Source of the DNA: Dehalococcoidia bacterium UBA5760
Lineage (GTDB): Bacteria; Chloroflexota; Dehalococcoidia; Dehalococcoidales; UBA5760
Direction of reading: 5' to 3'
DNA: 39,302 nucleotides
Assembly: GCA_002418895.1 (NCBI GenBank)
Contig: DIFA01000025.1
Location: 1 to 39,302, forward strand
The notes under the pieces were generated by a model. It saw nothing but the letters and a program-made list of their open reading frames with translations, searched no databases and was not told the DNA's origin. The translations under genes were made by a program, and so were the position numbers. Shown here piece by piece: positions 17,629 to 25,358 of the stretch (the first letter of the stretch is position 1; each line of letters opens with the position of its first letter).

Positions 17629-18495
17629 CTAATCTAATACGGTGAGAACTCTTCCGTAGCCAGCGGCCGAGACCGCGATTGCCCGATGCAGGGCAGGCTT
17701 GACCGACTCCGGTGCAACCATCAACTTACGGAGTAGAGCAGACTGGTTACTGGCAGCATTGCTAACCACAGTCGTCTTCAGCTTCTCAAGATCACCATCA
17801 CCAGCCCACGCCCTCTGTTCAGTAGCATCATTCTCATACACCGGTGCTTCTTGATCCGGCGTTATTTCCGGCACCGCCATCAGTGCTGCGGGAACAGCAT
17901 CTTCTTCTACTGCTACCGGCTCCGCTGAGAAAGCGGAGGCTATCTCCAACAAAGTTCCCAGGCATTCATCCAGACGCTCGGCAATCACTTCAACCTGCTC
18001 AGCATCACCCTTATCAGCCAGATATACTATCTCGTCCACCCTCCTGCTGGCCTGCATAACACATACCTCTGCCTTATCGGTATCAGATGGAGTTAGCGCC
18101 ATCTGCACTTCCTCACTGGCCAGCTTCACCGGATATAGGGGAGTGTCCGGCATACTGCCGCTGGCCATTACCACAGTGCCACCACCGGACACCAGAATAA
18201 CGCTGATTGCCACTACCGCCGTTACCAACCGCGTCCTCAAATTAAACAGGGACAACTTCTTCTTCGCGGTCATTTCCTGAAGCACCGATTGGAATTCATA
18301 CCTGGCCCTGGCCCTGAACTCGGGGCGGGGCAGAATCGCCAGCGTCTCACTGGCTACCCGAGCCGCCTGCAGCAGCGGTTCGAGCTGCTCTGCCTGCTCC
18401 GGATAACTCTCAAGACAATGCATCAGGGTCTCGCCCCTAGCCAGCCGCTCCAGGCAATCGTCCAGGATGTTTTCGAACTCTCTATTATTCTTCAT
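17629..18495 (-). CDS. DUF5667 membrane protein, candidate anti-sigma factor
   Basis: 288 aa. The N-terminal cytoplasmic part has the segment CLERLARGETLMHCLESYPEQ...LEPLLQAA that commonly precedes anti-sigma or DUF5667 proteins. One transmembrane segment follows (about 88-111, RLVTAVVAISVILVSGGGTVV), then SGSMPDTPLYPVKLASEEVQMAL, the hallmark of DUF5667, and a long outside helical region. It begins immediately after the ECF sigma stop codon with no gap. This arrangement suggests it binds and restrains the sigma factor and senses an envelope signal; that role is inferred from context. The C-terminal half (about 195 on) is low in complexity and not assignable. Confidence 0.82.
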   Translation of the reverse strand: MKNNREFENILDDCLERLARGETLMHCLESYPEQAEQLEPLLQAARVASETLAILPRPEFRARARYEFQSVLQEMTAKKKLSLFNLRTRLVTAVVAISVILVSGGGTVVMASGSMPDTPLYPVKLASEEVQMALTPSDTDKAEVCVMQASRRVDEIVYLADKGDAEQVEVIAERLDECLGTLLEIASAFSAEPVAVEEDAVPAALMAVPEITPDQEAPVYENDATEQRAWAGDGDLEKLKTTVVSNAASNQSALLRKLMVAPESVKPALHRAIAVSAAGYGRVLTVLD

Positions 18496-19032
18496 CTATT
18501 CCATTCCAGTTAGTTCTTTACGCAGAGCTACTACAGCGCTATGCTGCAATGCCTTTACGGCTCCTTCGCTCCTGCCCATAACCTTGGCTACCTGTGCAAT
18601 CGGCAAATCACCGGCAAAACGGAGAGAAATCACCTCCTGCTGCGCCCGGGTCAACTTTTTTGTCGCCAGAGCCAGTTGCTCGATATCCAGCTTACGCTCA
18701 AACGCCAGTTGAGGGTCATCATCACTGGCCAGCAGGGTATCATCAAGGGCAACGGTCTCCCTCTTCGTCTTCTTCCTCAGGTAGTCCACAACCTGATTGT
18801 GGGCAATACGAAACAGCCAGGATGAGAAAGGAAACCCCTTCCACCTAAAGGAAGAGATGGACTTAATCGCTTTGAGGAAGACCTGCTGGGTAATATCCTC
18901 GGCTTCCATTCTATCCCCTACCTTGAGCGATACATAGCGATATATCTTATCAAAGTACTTCTCGTACAACTGTGTAAAAGCCTCCTGGTCGTGCTGCTTC
19001 GCTCGTTGTACGAGGCTCTCCTCATCATGCAC
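18496..19032 (-). CDS. ECF-type RNA polymerase sigma factor
   Basis: 178 aa. Sigma region 2 spans about residues 22-90 with AFTQLYEKYFDKIYRYV, the DRMEAEDITQQVFLKAI core-binding helix and FSSWLFRIAHNQVVDYLR. Region 4 is at about 120-172 with LTRAQQEVISLRFAGDLPIAQVAKVMGRSEGAVKALQHSA. Regions 1 and 3 are missing, as expected for an ECF factor. Translation starts at GTG (19032) with GAGGAG seven bases upstream. It is directly followed by the DUF5667 gene. Targets are unknown; self-activation is common for this class but I cannot show a matching promoter. Confidence 0.94.
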   Translation of the reverse strand: MHDEESLVQRAKQHDQEAFTQLYEKYFDKIYRYVSLKVGDRMEAEDITQQVFLKAIKSISSFRWKGFPFSSWLFRIAHNQVVDYLRKKTKRETVALDDTLLASDDDPQLAFERKLDIEQLALATKKLTRAQQEVISLRFAGDLPIAQVAKVMGRSEGAVKALQHSAVVALRKELTGME

Positions 19033-19088
19033 CTGATAACTCCTCGCTCGTCATTGGTATTTATTTACGAGTATTATCCTGTGCATAG

Positions 19089-19094
19089 ATTATA
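19089..19094 (-). promoter_or_regulatory. Possible -10 element upstream of the ECF sigma gene
   Basis: A consensus TATAAT on the minus strand, 57 bp before the GTG start. No convincing -35 lies at 16-18 bp, so assignment is weak. Confidence 0.3.
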
Positions 19095-19158
19095 ACGAAT
19101 GAGATACCCAAAAAGATAGTCTTTACAGCGCCCCGGTTATATCAGACAGTATGGAATG

Positions 19159-19167
19159 TGCTACAAT
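19159..19167 (+). promoter_or_regulatory. Extended -10 promoter of rimI
   Basis: TGC followed by TACAAT (19162-19167) forms an extended -10 element, about 40 bp before the TTG start of rimI. The upstream -35 region (around 19139) is AT-rich but poor. Confidence 0.45.
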
Positions 19168-19208
19168 AATGCCCGAAAAGTCAGGCAGGTCTTAAAGAGG
19201 AAGGTGAA

Positions 19209-19742
19209 TTGTCTTACTACATACGCCGGATGTGCCGCGAGGATGTTGACCAGGTCACTGAGATTGACCGCGAAGCCTTCCCTACCATGTGGCCGCCGGC
19301 CAACTACGAGCGTGAGCTTAAGGTAAGTCTGGCCCATTATATTACTGCCTGTGTAGACGGGACGGCGACTGAAAGAACTGGAGAACAAAAAGTTGTCGGT
19401 TTCGCCGGCCTCTGGATGATGGCTGATGAAGCTCATATAACCAACATCGCGGTAAGACACAGCTATCAGCGGCAGGGTATAGGCGAACACCTGCTGATAG
19501 CCATGATAAACCTGGCTATTGAACAGAATGCCCATATCCTCACCCTGGAAGTGAGGGCTTCCAACACCGCAGCTCAGAAGCTATACCATAAGTACGGTTT
19601 CACCCAGATAGCTATCCGCCGCAGCTATTATACCGATAACAGAGAGGATGCCCTGGTAATGACCATCGGGAATATCGACGGCGCAATGTTCCAGAGACGA
19701 CTGCGCCGGCTAAAGAAAGCCCTCTTCCGAAAGTGGGGGTAG
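19209..19742 (+). CDS. rimI: RimI-like GNAT N-acetyltransferase
   Basis: 177 aa GNAT protein. It opens with YIRRMCREDVDQVTEIDREAF, carries ITNIAVRHSYQRQGIGEHLL (acetyl-CoA loop QRQGIG) and LEVRASNTAAQKLYHKYGF, all typical of RimI, which acetylates the N-terminal alanine of ribosomal protein S18 and some other proteins. The VRASN-x2-A-x2-LY block is the best indicator. A C-terminal basic tail (FQRRLRRLKKALFRK) is longer than in most RimI proteins. Start is TTG at 19209, supported by AGAGGAAGG just upstream. The usual neighbours tsaB/tsaD are not adjacent, so substrate specificity stays an inference. Confidence 0.85.
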   Translation: MSYYIRRMCREDVDQVTEIDREAFPTMWPPANYERELKVSLAHYITACVDGTATERTGEQKVVGFAGLWMMADEAHITNIAVRHSYQRQGIGEHLLIAMINLAIEQNAHILTLEVRASNTAAQKLYHKYGFTQIAIRRSYYTDNREDALVMTIGNIDGAMFQRRLRRLKKALFRKWG

Positions 19743-19790
19743 CCCTCTATCACATCGTTTGACGGTCTACTGATAAAAACCGGCCACGGG

Positions 19791-20936
19791 TCACTCTTCA
19801 TCGGTAAGCTTTTTAGGAAAAAGCCGGGGATAAGTGGATATGACCTGTCTCAAGGCTTTCAGCTGCTGTCTGATATCCTCAGCCAGCTTATCTCCGGTAA
19901 TGAGATGCCTAAGTCTGGACTGGTCGAAGCTCAATACCTCCCCCCACAGTCCCTCGGGTTCAAGCAACGCCCTGACCATATCCTCACTAAAACCGGTCTT
20001 CTCAACCAGCTTATAGGTGACAGCATGCTCCCGACCAAAGACCCGACTTAAACCTTCATTCTGACAGAAGTCAACAATCATCTGTCTTACCTCTTCAAGC
20101 TGGCACTCCAGTTCTTTTATCTCGGCCTGCAGGGAAACATACCTCTCAACAAGATCAGCTTCAGGTATACGGGACAGAGCCGCCTGCCGGTCTGAATCAA
20201 TACTGTTTCCCATATACTGATGGCGATAGTACGGACAGTGCTCCGGAAAATCACAGGGGCAATACTGGTTTTCGACAGCAGGAAACCGGTTACCGGCAAT
20301 GTTCTCCGCCACCTCCACTACCAGCCGCCTGGCTTCCTCAAGCTGCGATCCCTGCCTCGGCTGACAACTACAGGGAGTATTCGACCTTAAGTGATACAGC
20401 GTTAACTTCTCCACCGGAAGATACCAGAGTTGCTCAGCCGCCAGTTGATACAACGTGAGCTGTAGGTTGCTCCTCAGGTATTCGCTGGGAAACAACTCCT
20501 GGTTTGATTTGTAATCAACTATGGACAAGCCACCGCTATCCAGTTTGTCCACCCGGTCAATAAAGCCTCTCAGCTTGATACCATCGATATCGATATAAAA
20601 CATTTTCTCGATAGCCAGCGGCATTCTAAAATCAGCGCTGTGAATCCTCCAGAAACCGATCAGTATCTCTCTGCCATAGGCCTGATAATTCTCTTCTTCC
20701 TCAGCGGATTGATACCCTTCAGAAAGCCAGCTTTGCTGATAATAGTCGAGCAGCTCATTCAGCGACGGCGGTGGCGGCACTTTGACCCTGAAGAAATACT
20801 CAGCGCACAGATGAAGGACTGAACCAAAGCTAAAATACCCCTTCTCCTTCGGCTTCAATCCATCGATATACTGCAGTCGGTAAAGCAGAGGGCAGCTCTG
20901 GTAGGTAGCAATCTGAGTATAGCTTAACGGCCTCAT
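19791..20936 (-). CDS. PD-(D/E)XK nuclease with probable 4Fe-4S cluster (RecB/AddB/Cas4-like)
   Basis: 381 aa. The N-terminus SYTQIATYQSCPLLYRLQYI opens as in RecB-family nucleases. Core residues are His42 (FGSVLHLCAEYFF), Glu110, Asp127 (GFIDRVD), Asp141-Tyr-Lys143 (IVDYKS) and Gln159-x3-Tyr163. One early Cys (15) plus C226-x1-C228-x5-C234 (QYCPCDFPEHCPYY) resembles the four-Cys iron-sulfur staple of AddB and Cas4 nucleases. A C-terminal extension of about 130 residues includes a helical coil (LQAEIKELECQLEEV). There is no helicase domain and no CRISPR array nearby, so a general DNA-repair exonuclease role is the likeliest reading. AGGAGGGG precedes the ATG. Confidence 0.85.
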   Translation of the reverse strand: MRPLSYTQIATYQSCPLLYRLQYIDGLKPKEKGYFSFGSVLHLCAEYFFRVKVPPPPSLNELLDYYQQSWLSEGYQSAEEEENYQAYGREILIGFWRIHSADFRMPLAIEKMFYIDIDGIKLRGFIDRVDKLDSGGLSIVDYKSNQELFPSEYLRSNLQLTLYQLAAEQLWYLPVEKLTLYHLRSNTPCSCQPRQGSQLEEARRLVVEVAENIAGNRFPAVENQYCPCDFPEHCPYYRHQYMGNSIDSDRQAALSRIPEADLVERYVSLQAEIKELECQLEEVRQMIVDFCQNEGLSRVFGREHAVTYKLVEKTGFSEDMVRALLEPEGLWGEVLSFDQSRLRHLITGDKLAEDIRQQLKALRQVISTYPRLFPKKLTDEE

Positions 20937-21053
20937 ATCTTCCCCTCCTACATTCTAACAGTGCCGGAGAGAATATTTCCAGCGTGGCATCACTGACCTG
21001 TCGGGCAACTCCCGTTTTGATAGAAGGTATATCCATTATGCTATTATATAAAA

Positions 21054-21746
21054 ATGGAAAATATATCAGTAATAGCCGCTTTTGTCGCCGGGCTAACCTC
21101 TTTCCTGCTGCCCTGTGTACTACCCCTGGCCCCGATATATATGGCTATCCTGGCCGGTCCGGAAATTCTTGAGCCCGGAGCCGGTAAAAAGAACGTCCGG
21201 ATATTTCTTCACTCCCTTACTTTCGTCGCCGGTTTTAGCGTAGTATTCATCGGACTGGGTGCCGGGGCCGGCCTGGCCGGCCTTGCCATTAGCATCAACT
21301 TCTTCCTAATCAAACAGGTTGCCGGTATACTACTGATAGTCTTCGGGACACTCTTTCTGCTATCCCAGAAGGTGCCGCAGCTAAATTTCCAGAAGCGGCT
21401 TACCCCGTCTCAAAGCACTAAGACCGGTTACATACGCTCCTTTGCCACCGGCGCCATATTCTCAATGGCTTCGATGACCTGTGCCACCTACATACTGGGA
21501 GGCATCTTAATGCTAGCCGCAGCTTCGGCTACCGCCTGGCGCGGTGCCTATCTGCTGGCGATATACTCCCTCGGCCTGGGCATACCATTTCTGATAATCG
21601 GAGCCGCCTTCGAACGGATAACACCGCTACTGAAGCGCATACAACGTCACTCCAGAGCAGTATATATTACCAGCGGCGCCGTACTGATAGTCCTGGGAAT
21701 ATTGGTCACAACGGGCAGGCTTACTTTGTTAACCGGAGCAATTTAG
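21054..21746 (+). CDS. ccdA: CcdA-family thiol-electron transporter
   Basis: 230 aa with about six hydrophobic segments. The redox Cys pair is visible: Cys21 in LLPCVLPLAPIY and Cys143 in MASMTCATYILGG, in the positions used by CcdA/DsbD beta domains to move electrons across the membrane from thioredoxin. The adjacent TlpA-like lipoprotein is the natural acceptor outside. Such pairs support cytochrome c maturation or disulfide reduction. No ribosome-binding site is seen before the ATG; an AT-rich TATTATATAAAA lies directly upstream, so a leaderless transcript is conceivable. Confidence 0.9.
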   Translation: MENISVIAAFVAGLTSFLLPCVLPLAPIYMAILAGPEILEPGAGKKNVRIFLHSLTFVAGFSVVFIGLGAGAGLAGLAISINFFLIKQVAGILLIVFGTLFLLSQKVPQLNFQKRLTPSQSTKTGYIRSFATGAIFSMASMTCATYILGGILMLAAASATAWRGAYLLAIYSLGLGIPFLIIGAAFERITPLLKRIQRHSRAVYITSGAVLIVLGILVTTGRLTLLTGAI

Positions 21747-21779
21747 TAGTAGAATTAAATGATAAATAGGAGACTAAGA

Positions 21780-22310
21780 TTGAGCAAACTACCAAGAATA
21801 ATGCTGACAGTAATACTGGCCTCTCTCAGTCTGGGGCTAGTGATATGCGGATGTTCCGGCGGTTCCCCAACCGATGCGACGGTAGTGGGCACGAAAGCAC
21901 CCGAATTTGAACTGCCCAATGCGGATGGTGAGTTCGTATCTCTAAGCGCCTTCAACGGCAGCCCGATACTGATCAACTTCTGGTATACCGGCTGTCCTCC
22001 CTGCCGTAACGAGATGCCCTACTTGCATCAGGTTTATAGTGAAATGCAGGAGAGGGGGCTGGTAATACTTGCGATTAACGTCGGCGATAGCTCCGGTGCG
22101 GTAAGACAGTTCCTCGAGAACAACGGAATCGCCCCTTTTCTTAATACCGTACTGTTTGACAGCAAAGGTGATACCGTTAAGCAATACAGCGTTCAATGGT
22201 ACCCGACCAGCTTCTTTATTGACCGTGATGGGATAATTCGAGAAAAAGTAATCGGTGGCTTCCAGAGTAAAGAAGCTATCGAGAAGAGGCTGGACAGTAT
22301 TATTTCATAG
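21780..22310 (+). CDS. TlpA/ResA-like thioredoxin lipoprotein
   Basis: 176 aa from TTG at 21780, chosen because AGGAG stands seven bases before it; the ATG at 21759 has no such site and would add seven residues. Numbered from the TTG, a signal peptide (MLTVILASLSLGLVIC) ends in a lipobox with lipid-modified Cys25. The thioredoxin fold follows: APEFELPNADG, then WYTGCPPCRNEMP with redox Cys72 and Cys75, and YPTSFFIDRDG with the cis-proline. It should be a membrane-tethered extracytoplasmic thiol oxidoreductase that receives electrons from the CcdA protein encoded 33 bp upstream. Confidence 0.9.
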   Translation: MSKLPRIMLTVILASLSLGLVICGCSGGSPTDATVVGTKAPEFELPNADGEFVSLSAFNGSPILINFWYTGCPPCRNEMPYLHQVYSEMQERGLVILAINVGDSSGAVRQFLENNGIAPFLNTVLFDSKGDTVKQYSVQWYPTSFFIDRDGIIREKVIGGFQSKEAIEKRLDSIIS

Positions 22311-22362
22311 TCGGTGATGATTGCCGCAGGTCGTTTAGTTATCAGTCAAAAAGAGGTTAGCT

Positions 22363-22689
22363 ATGAGTGATGTTTTAGATGAAGCCCACGGGATAATCCA
22401 GTGTAAGGAATGTCCTTGGTACAAGTCATGCATTATGCCGATGAGGTTTACTGCCGAGGATATCCGCCGGCAGCTTCAGCAGTCAGTATCCGGAATGGAA
22501 TCCTCGCAACCCCCCGATATAAACATGCAGAACCTTATGTCAAGTATGGCGATTGCCGCCCAGAACTCACTGCTGGAAGGTTGCCCGATATTTATCGAGC
22601 GTCTGCGTAATAACCCTAACCTCGCCCAGCGTATCAAGGAGATTATGCAGAACTGGGGGAAAGAAGAGGGAAATAAGGGCTCAGACTAA
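22363..22689 (+). CDS. Small Cys-containing cytoplasmic protein of unknown function
   Basis: 108 aa, family not recognised. The N-terminus has C14-x2-C17-x5-C23 (CKECPWYKSC) and a further Cys near residue 74 (LLEGCPIFIERL), which together could bind a metal or an iron-sulfur cluster. No signal peptide or membrane segment. The rest is helical with many Gln, Met and Asn. AAGAGG lies before the ATG. It follows the TlpA-like gene by 52 bp on the same strand and may share its transcript, which would fit a thiol or metal-related role, but this is only context. Confidence 0.75.
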   Translation: MSDVLDEAHGIIQCKECPWYKSCIMPMRFTAEDIRRQLQQSVSGMESSQPPDINMQNLMSSMAIAAQNSLLEGCPIFIERLRNNPNLAQRIKEIMQNWGKEEGNKGSD

Positions 22690-23020
22690 CCCGCCACAAC
22701 AAATCCTTAACACCAGTACCGGCGCCGCCATAATCGCCGATGGTAGGCTTTCACAACTAGACAGACTCTGATGACATATATTATAATGAGTGTCGGTGAG
22801 CTTACTTCACCAAAATGACTTCAGTAAACTACCCCTCTCCGGTCAACCTGCTTTACGTTAACTAAGGTAAACAACGAATACCGCAGAGGTGTGATTCGAA
22901 TAGGACTGAGAGCATATCTGACAATCAATACCTAGCCTTGATTACTACCAAATTACCAGCTATTCCTGATGAGACAAACGCACTTTAAACAAACTTGAGC
23001 AGTGGGAAAAGGAGACGACC
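22690..23020. other. Intergenic region and long leader before the NuoE-like gene
   Basis: No gene recognised. It contains the candidate promoter at 22758-22787 and then a leader of about 225 nt. In the leader I see a small hairpin GGTGA/TCACC around 22795-22815 and an imperfect dyad TTTAC-GTTAAC...GTAAA near 22853-22872, but no riboswitch consensus. An AAAAGGAG site precedes the nuoE-like ATG. Confidence 0.6.
22758..22787 (+). promoter_or_regulatory. Promoter of the NuoE/NuoF/GltD-like operon
   Basis: TAGACA (22758-22763), 18-nt spacer, perfect TATAAT (22782-22787). Predicted start near 22794 leaves a leader of about 225 nt. Confidence 0.6.
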
Positions 23021-23527
23021 ATGGCCGATGGAAGCATGACCGAAGAAAAAATAGACTTTAGCGTAATCGATGCCATCGCCCGTAAACACAGCGTGGAACG
23101 GGGTGCCGTAATACCGATTCTACAAGAGGTTCAGGATACGCTCGGCTATGTACCCAAGGCAGTGATACAGCGGATAGCCGACGACATCGATGTTCCCGCC
23201 AGTGAGATATACGGCATCGTCACATTCTATGCTCAATTCCGCCTCGAACCGCTCGGCAAATACTTGATTAAGGTCTGCCACGGTACCGCCTGTCACCTAT
23301 GCGGTGCCGAGATGGTAGCTGATACTATCGCCCAGGTTACCGGTGCCAAGGAAGGAGCAACCAGCGAGGACAAGCTGTTTACCGTCGAACGTGTCGCCTG
23401 TCTCGGCTGCTGCAGTCTGGCCCCCTGTATTATGATTAACGGCGATACTCACGGACGGCTTACTCCGGAATCTATCGACAAGACGATGCAAGAAATCCGG
23501 AAAAAAGAAGCGGCCTCTGCAGGTTAA
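23021..23527 (+). CDS. NuoE/HydC/HndA-like [2Fe-2S] subunit
   Basis: 168 aa thioredoxin-like ferredoxin. The [2Fe-2S] ligands follow the NuoE spacing: C86-x4-C91 (CHGTACHLCG) and C127-x3-C131 (CLGCCSLAPC). The first half is the helical NuoE region (PILQEVQDTLGYVPKAVIQ, SEIYGIVTFYAQF). These subunits relay electrons in NADH-oxidising modules of complex I, of NAD-linked hydrogenases and of formate dehydrogenases. It is the first gene of a three-gene operon without any membrane subunits, so a soluble complex is likely. The specific partner enzyme is not encoded nearby. Confidence 0.92.
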   Translation: MADGSMTEEKIDFSVIDAIARKHSVERGAVIPILQEVQDTLGYVPKAVIQRIADDIDVPASEIYGIVTFYAQFRLEPLGKYLIKVCHGTACHLCGAEMVADTIAQVTGAKEGATSEDKLFTVERVACLGCCSLAPCIMINGDTHGRLTPESIDKTMQEIRKKEAASAG

Positions 23528-23569
23528 GTCATCTTCAAATATACATCCCGGACATGATAGGAGGAACTG

Positions 23570-25348
23570 ATGTCCTTAGCAAAAGAAGAAAAGTGGACAA
23601 TAAAGATAGGGCTCGCCTCCTGCGGCATAGCCGCCGGGGCAAGAAAGGTATACGACGCTTTCAAAACTCAGCTTAAAGACAAGGGGCTCAATGTAGAAAT
23701 TAAGCAGACCGGGTGCATGGGTATGTGCTATAATGAGGCCCTGATTGAGGTCATCTCACCTCAAAACGAAAGCACTTTCTACAGTAAGGTTACCCCGGAT
23801 AAAGTCGAACGTATCATCAATGAGCATATCGCCCGGAGTACCCCGGTAACCGAATGGATTATCCCGCAGAAAGAGCTAAAAAGTCTAATGGCGAAGCAGA
23901 AAAGGGTTGTGCTGCGTAACTGCGGTATAATCGATCCTGAGTCGCTTGAAGATTATTTGGCTGCTGACGGATACAAAGCACTGGAGAAGGTGCTAAACAG
24001 CATGTCGCCCCAGGAGGTAATCGATGAGATTACTACCTCCGGTCTCAGGGGTAGAGGTGGCGCCGGCTTTCCTACCGGCATCAAGTGGGGCTTCGCCCGC
24101 AAAGCAGAAGGAGAACCAAAATACATCGTCTGCAATGCCGATGAAGGCGACCCGGGCGCATTCATGGACAGGAGCGTCCTGGAAAGCGACCCGCATACCG
24201 TCATCGAAGGCATGCTAATCGCCGGCTATGCTGTCGGCGCGTCAGAAGGCTATTTCTACATAAGAGCAGAGTACCCACTGGCAATCAAACGCCTGGAAAT
24301 AGCGCTGGCTAAAGCCATGGAGAAGGGGTTTATCGGAGAGAATATCAAGGGCTCCGGTTTCAGCTTTAGTATCAAGATCAGACAGGGAGCCGGCGCCTTC
24401 GTCTGTGGTGAAGAAACCGCACTCCTAATGTCCATAGAGGGAAAACGGGGTATGCCCAGGGTCCGTCCACCCTTCCCGGCCAACTCGGGTCTATGGGAGA
24501 AGCCAACCACCATCAATAATGTCGAGACTCTGGCCAATGTTGCCTGGATTATCCTAAACGGCGCCAGCGCCTTCAACAGCTACGGCACCGAAAAAAGTAA
24601 GGGGACCAAGGTCTTTGCCCTCGCCGGCAAGGTAGCCCACGGCGGTCTGATCGAGGTACCCATGGGAATAACACTCAAGGAAGTCGTCTTTGATGTCGGC
24701 GGCGGGACCTCAAGCGGCCTGGAATTTAAGGCAATCCAGATCGGGGGGCCATCCGGCGGTGTTATCCCGGCCAGCATGGCAGACACCCAGGTAGACTACG
24801 AATCGGTAACTAAAACCGGCGCCATTATGGGCTCCGGCGGCCTGATAGTAATGGATGAGTCCAGTTGTATGGTAGACATCACCAAGTTCTTCCTTAACTT
24901 TACCCAGGAGGAATCCTGCGGTAAATGCACATTCTGCCGCATCGGCACCCTTCGCATGCTGGAAACGCTGAAGCGGATTGCTAACGGCGAAGGGAAGGAA
25001 GAAGATATCGAGCTCCTTGAGGAGCTGGCCCATACTGTAAAACGGGCTTCACTATGCGGGCTGGGGCAGACAGCACCCAACCCGGTATTGACCACGATTA
25101 AATACTTCCGTGACGAGTACGAAGAGCATATCCGCGACCATAAATGCCGCGCCAAGAAATGTCAGGCATTGATTACATACGAGGTTATCTCGGAAAAGTG
25201 CCCCGGCTGCGGGGTATGTGCCAAGTACTGTCCTACCAAGGCTATTTCCGGAGAGAGGAAAAAGCCCTTTGTTATTGACCAGGAAAAGTGTATTCGCTGT
25301 GGATTATGCATGAATGTGTGTCGTCTCGACGCCATATCGGTCCAGTAA
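23570..25348 (+). CDS. NuoF/HydB/HndC-like NADH- and FMN-binding subunit
   Basis: 592 aa. Domain order: thioredoxin-like N-terminus (1-90; only Cys18, Cys49 and Cys53 seen), NADH/FMN Rossmann-like domain with GLRGRGGAGFPTGIKW (159-173) and CNADEGDPGAFMDR (188-201), SLBB domain, 4Fe-4S site C450-x2-C453-x2-C456 plus C496, and a C-terminal two-cluster ferredoxin (C544, 547, 550, 554 and C574, 577, 580, 584). This long form with extra ferredoxin is typical of soluble bifurcating hydrogenases and related enzymes and not of complex I. Electrons would pass between NADH, the NuoE-like subunit and the third subunit downstream. Confidence 0.94.
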   Translation: MSLAKEEKWTIKIGLASCGIAAGARKVYDAFKTQLKDKGLNVEIKQTGCMGMCYNEALIEVISPQNESTFYSKVTPDKVERIINEHIARSTPVTEWIIPQKELKSLMAKQKRVVLRNCGIIDPESLEDYLAADGYKALEKVLNSMSPQEVIDEITTSGLRGRGGAGFPTGIKWGFARKAEGEPKYIVCNADEGDPGAFMDRSVLESDPHTVIEGMLIAGYAVGASEGYFYIRAEYPLAIKRLEIALAKAMEKGFIGENIKGSGFSFSIKIRQGAGAFVCGEETALLMSIEGKRGMPRVRPPFPANSGLWEKPTTINNVETLANVAWIILNGASAFNSYGTEKSKGTKVFALAGKVAHGGLIEVPMGITLKEVVFDVGGGTSSGLEFKAIQIGGPSGGVIPASMADTQVDYESVTKTGAIMGSGGLIVMDESSCMVDITKFFLNFTQEESCGKCTFCRIGTLRMLETLKRIANGEGKEEDIELLEELAHTVKRASLCGLGQTAPNPVLTTIKYFRDEYEEHIRDHKCRAKKCQALITYEVISEKCPGCGVCAKYCPTKAISGERKKPFVIDQEKCIRCGLCMNVCRLDAISVQ

Positions 25349-25358
25349 GGAGAGGAAA

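Noticed and set aside
19743..19790. Terminator between convergent rimI and nuclease genes
   Set aside because: A T-run is present on the minus strand, but the possible stem has only three consecutive pairs.
19791..20936. Cas4 of a CRISPR system
   Set aside because: No repeat array or other cas genes are present in the window, and the protein is about twice the length of Cas4.
22794..23020. Riboswitch (for example molybdenum cofactor type) in the long leader of the redox operon
   Set aside because: Only one short hairpin and an imperfect dyad are visible; nothing matches a known consensus that I can recall.
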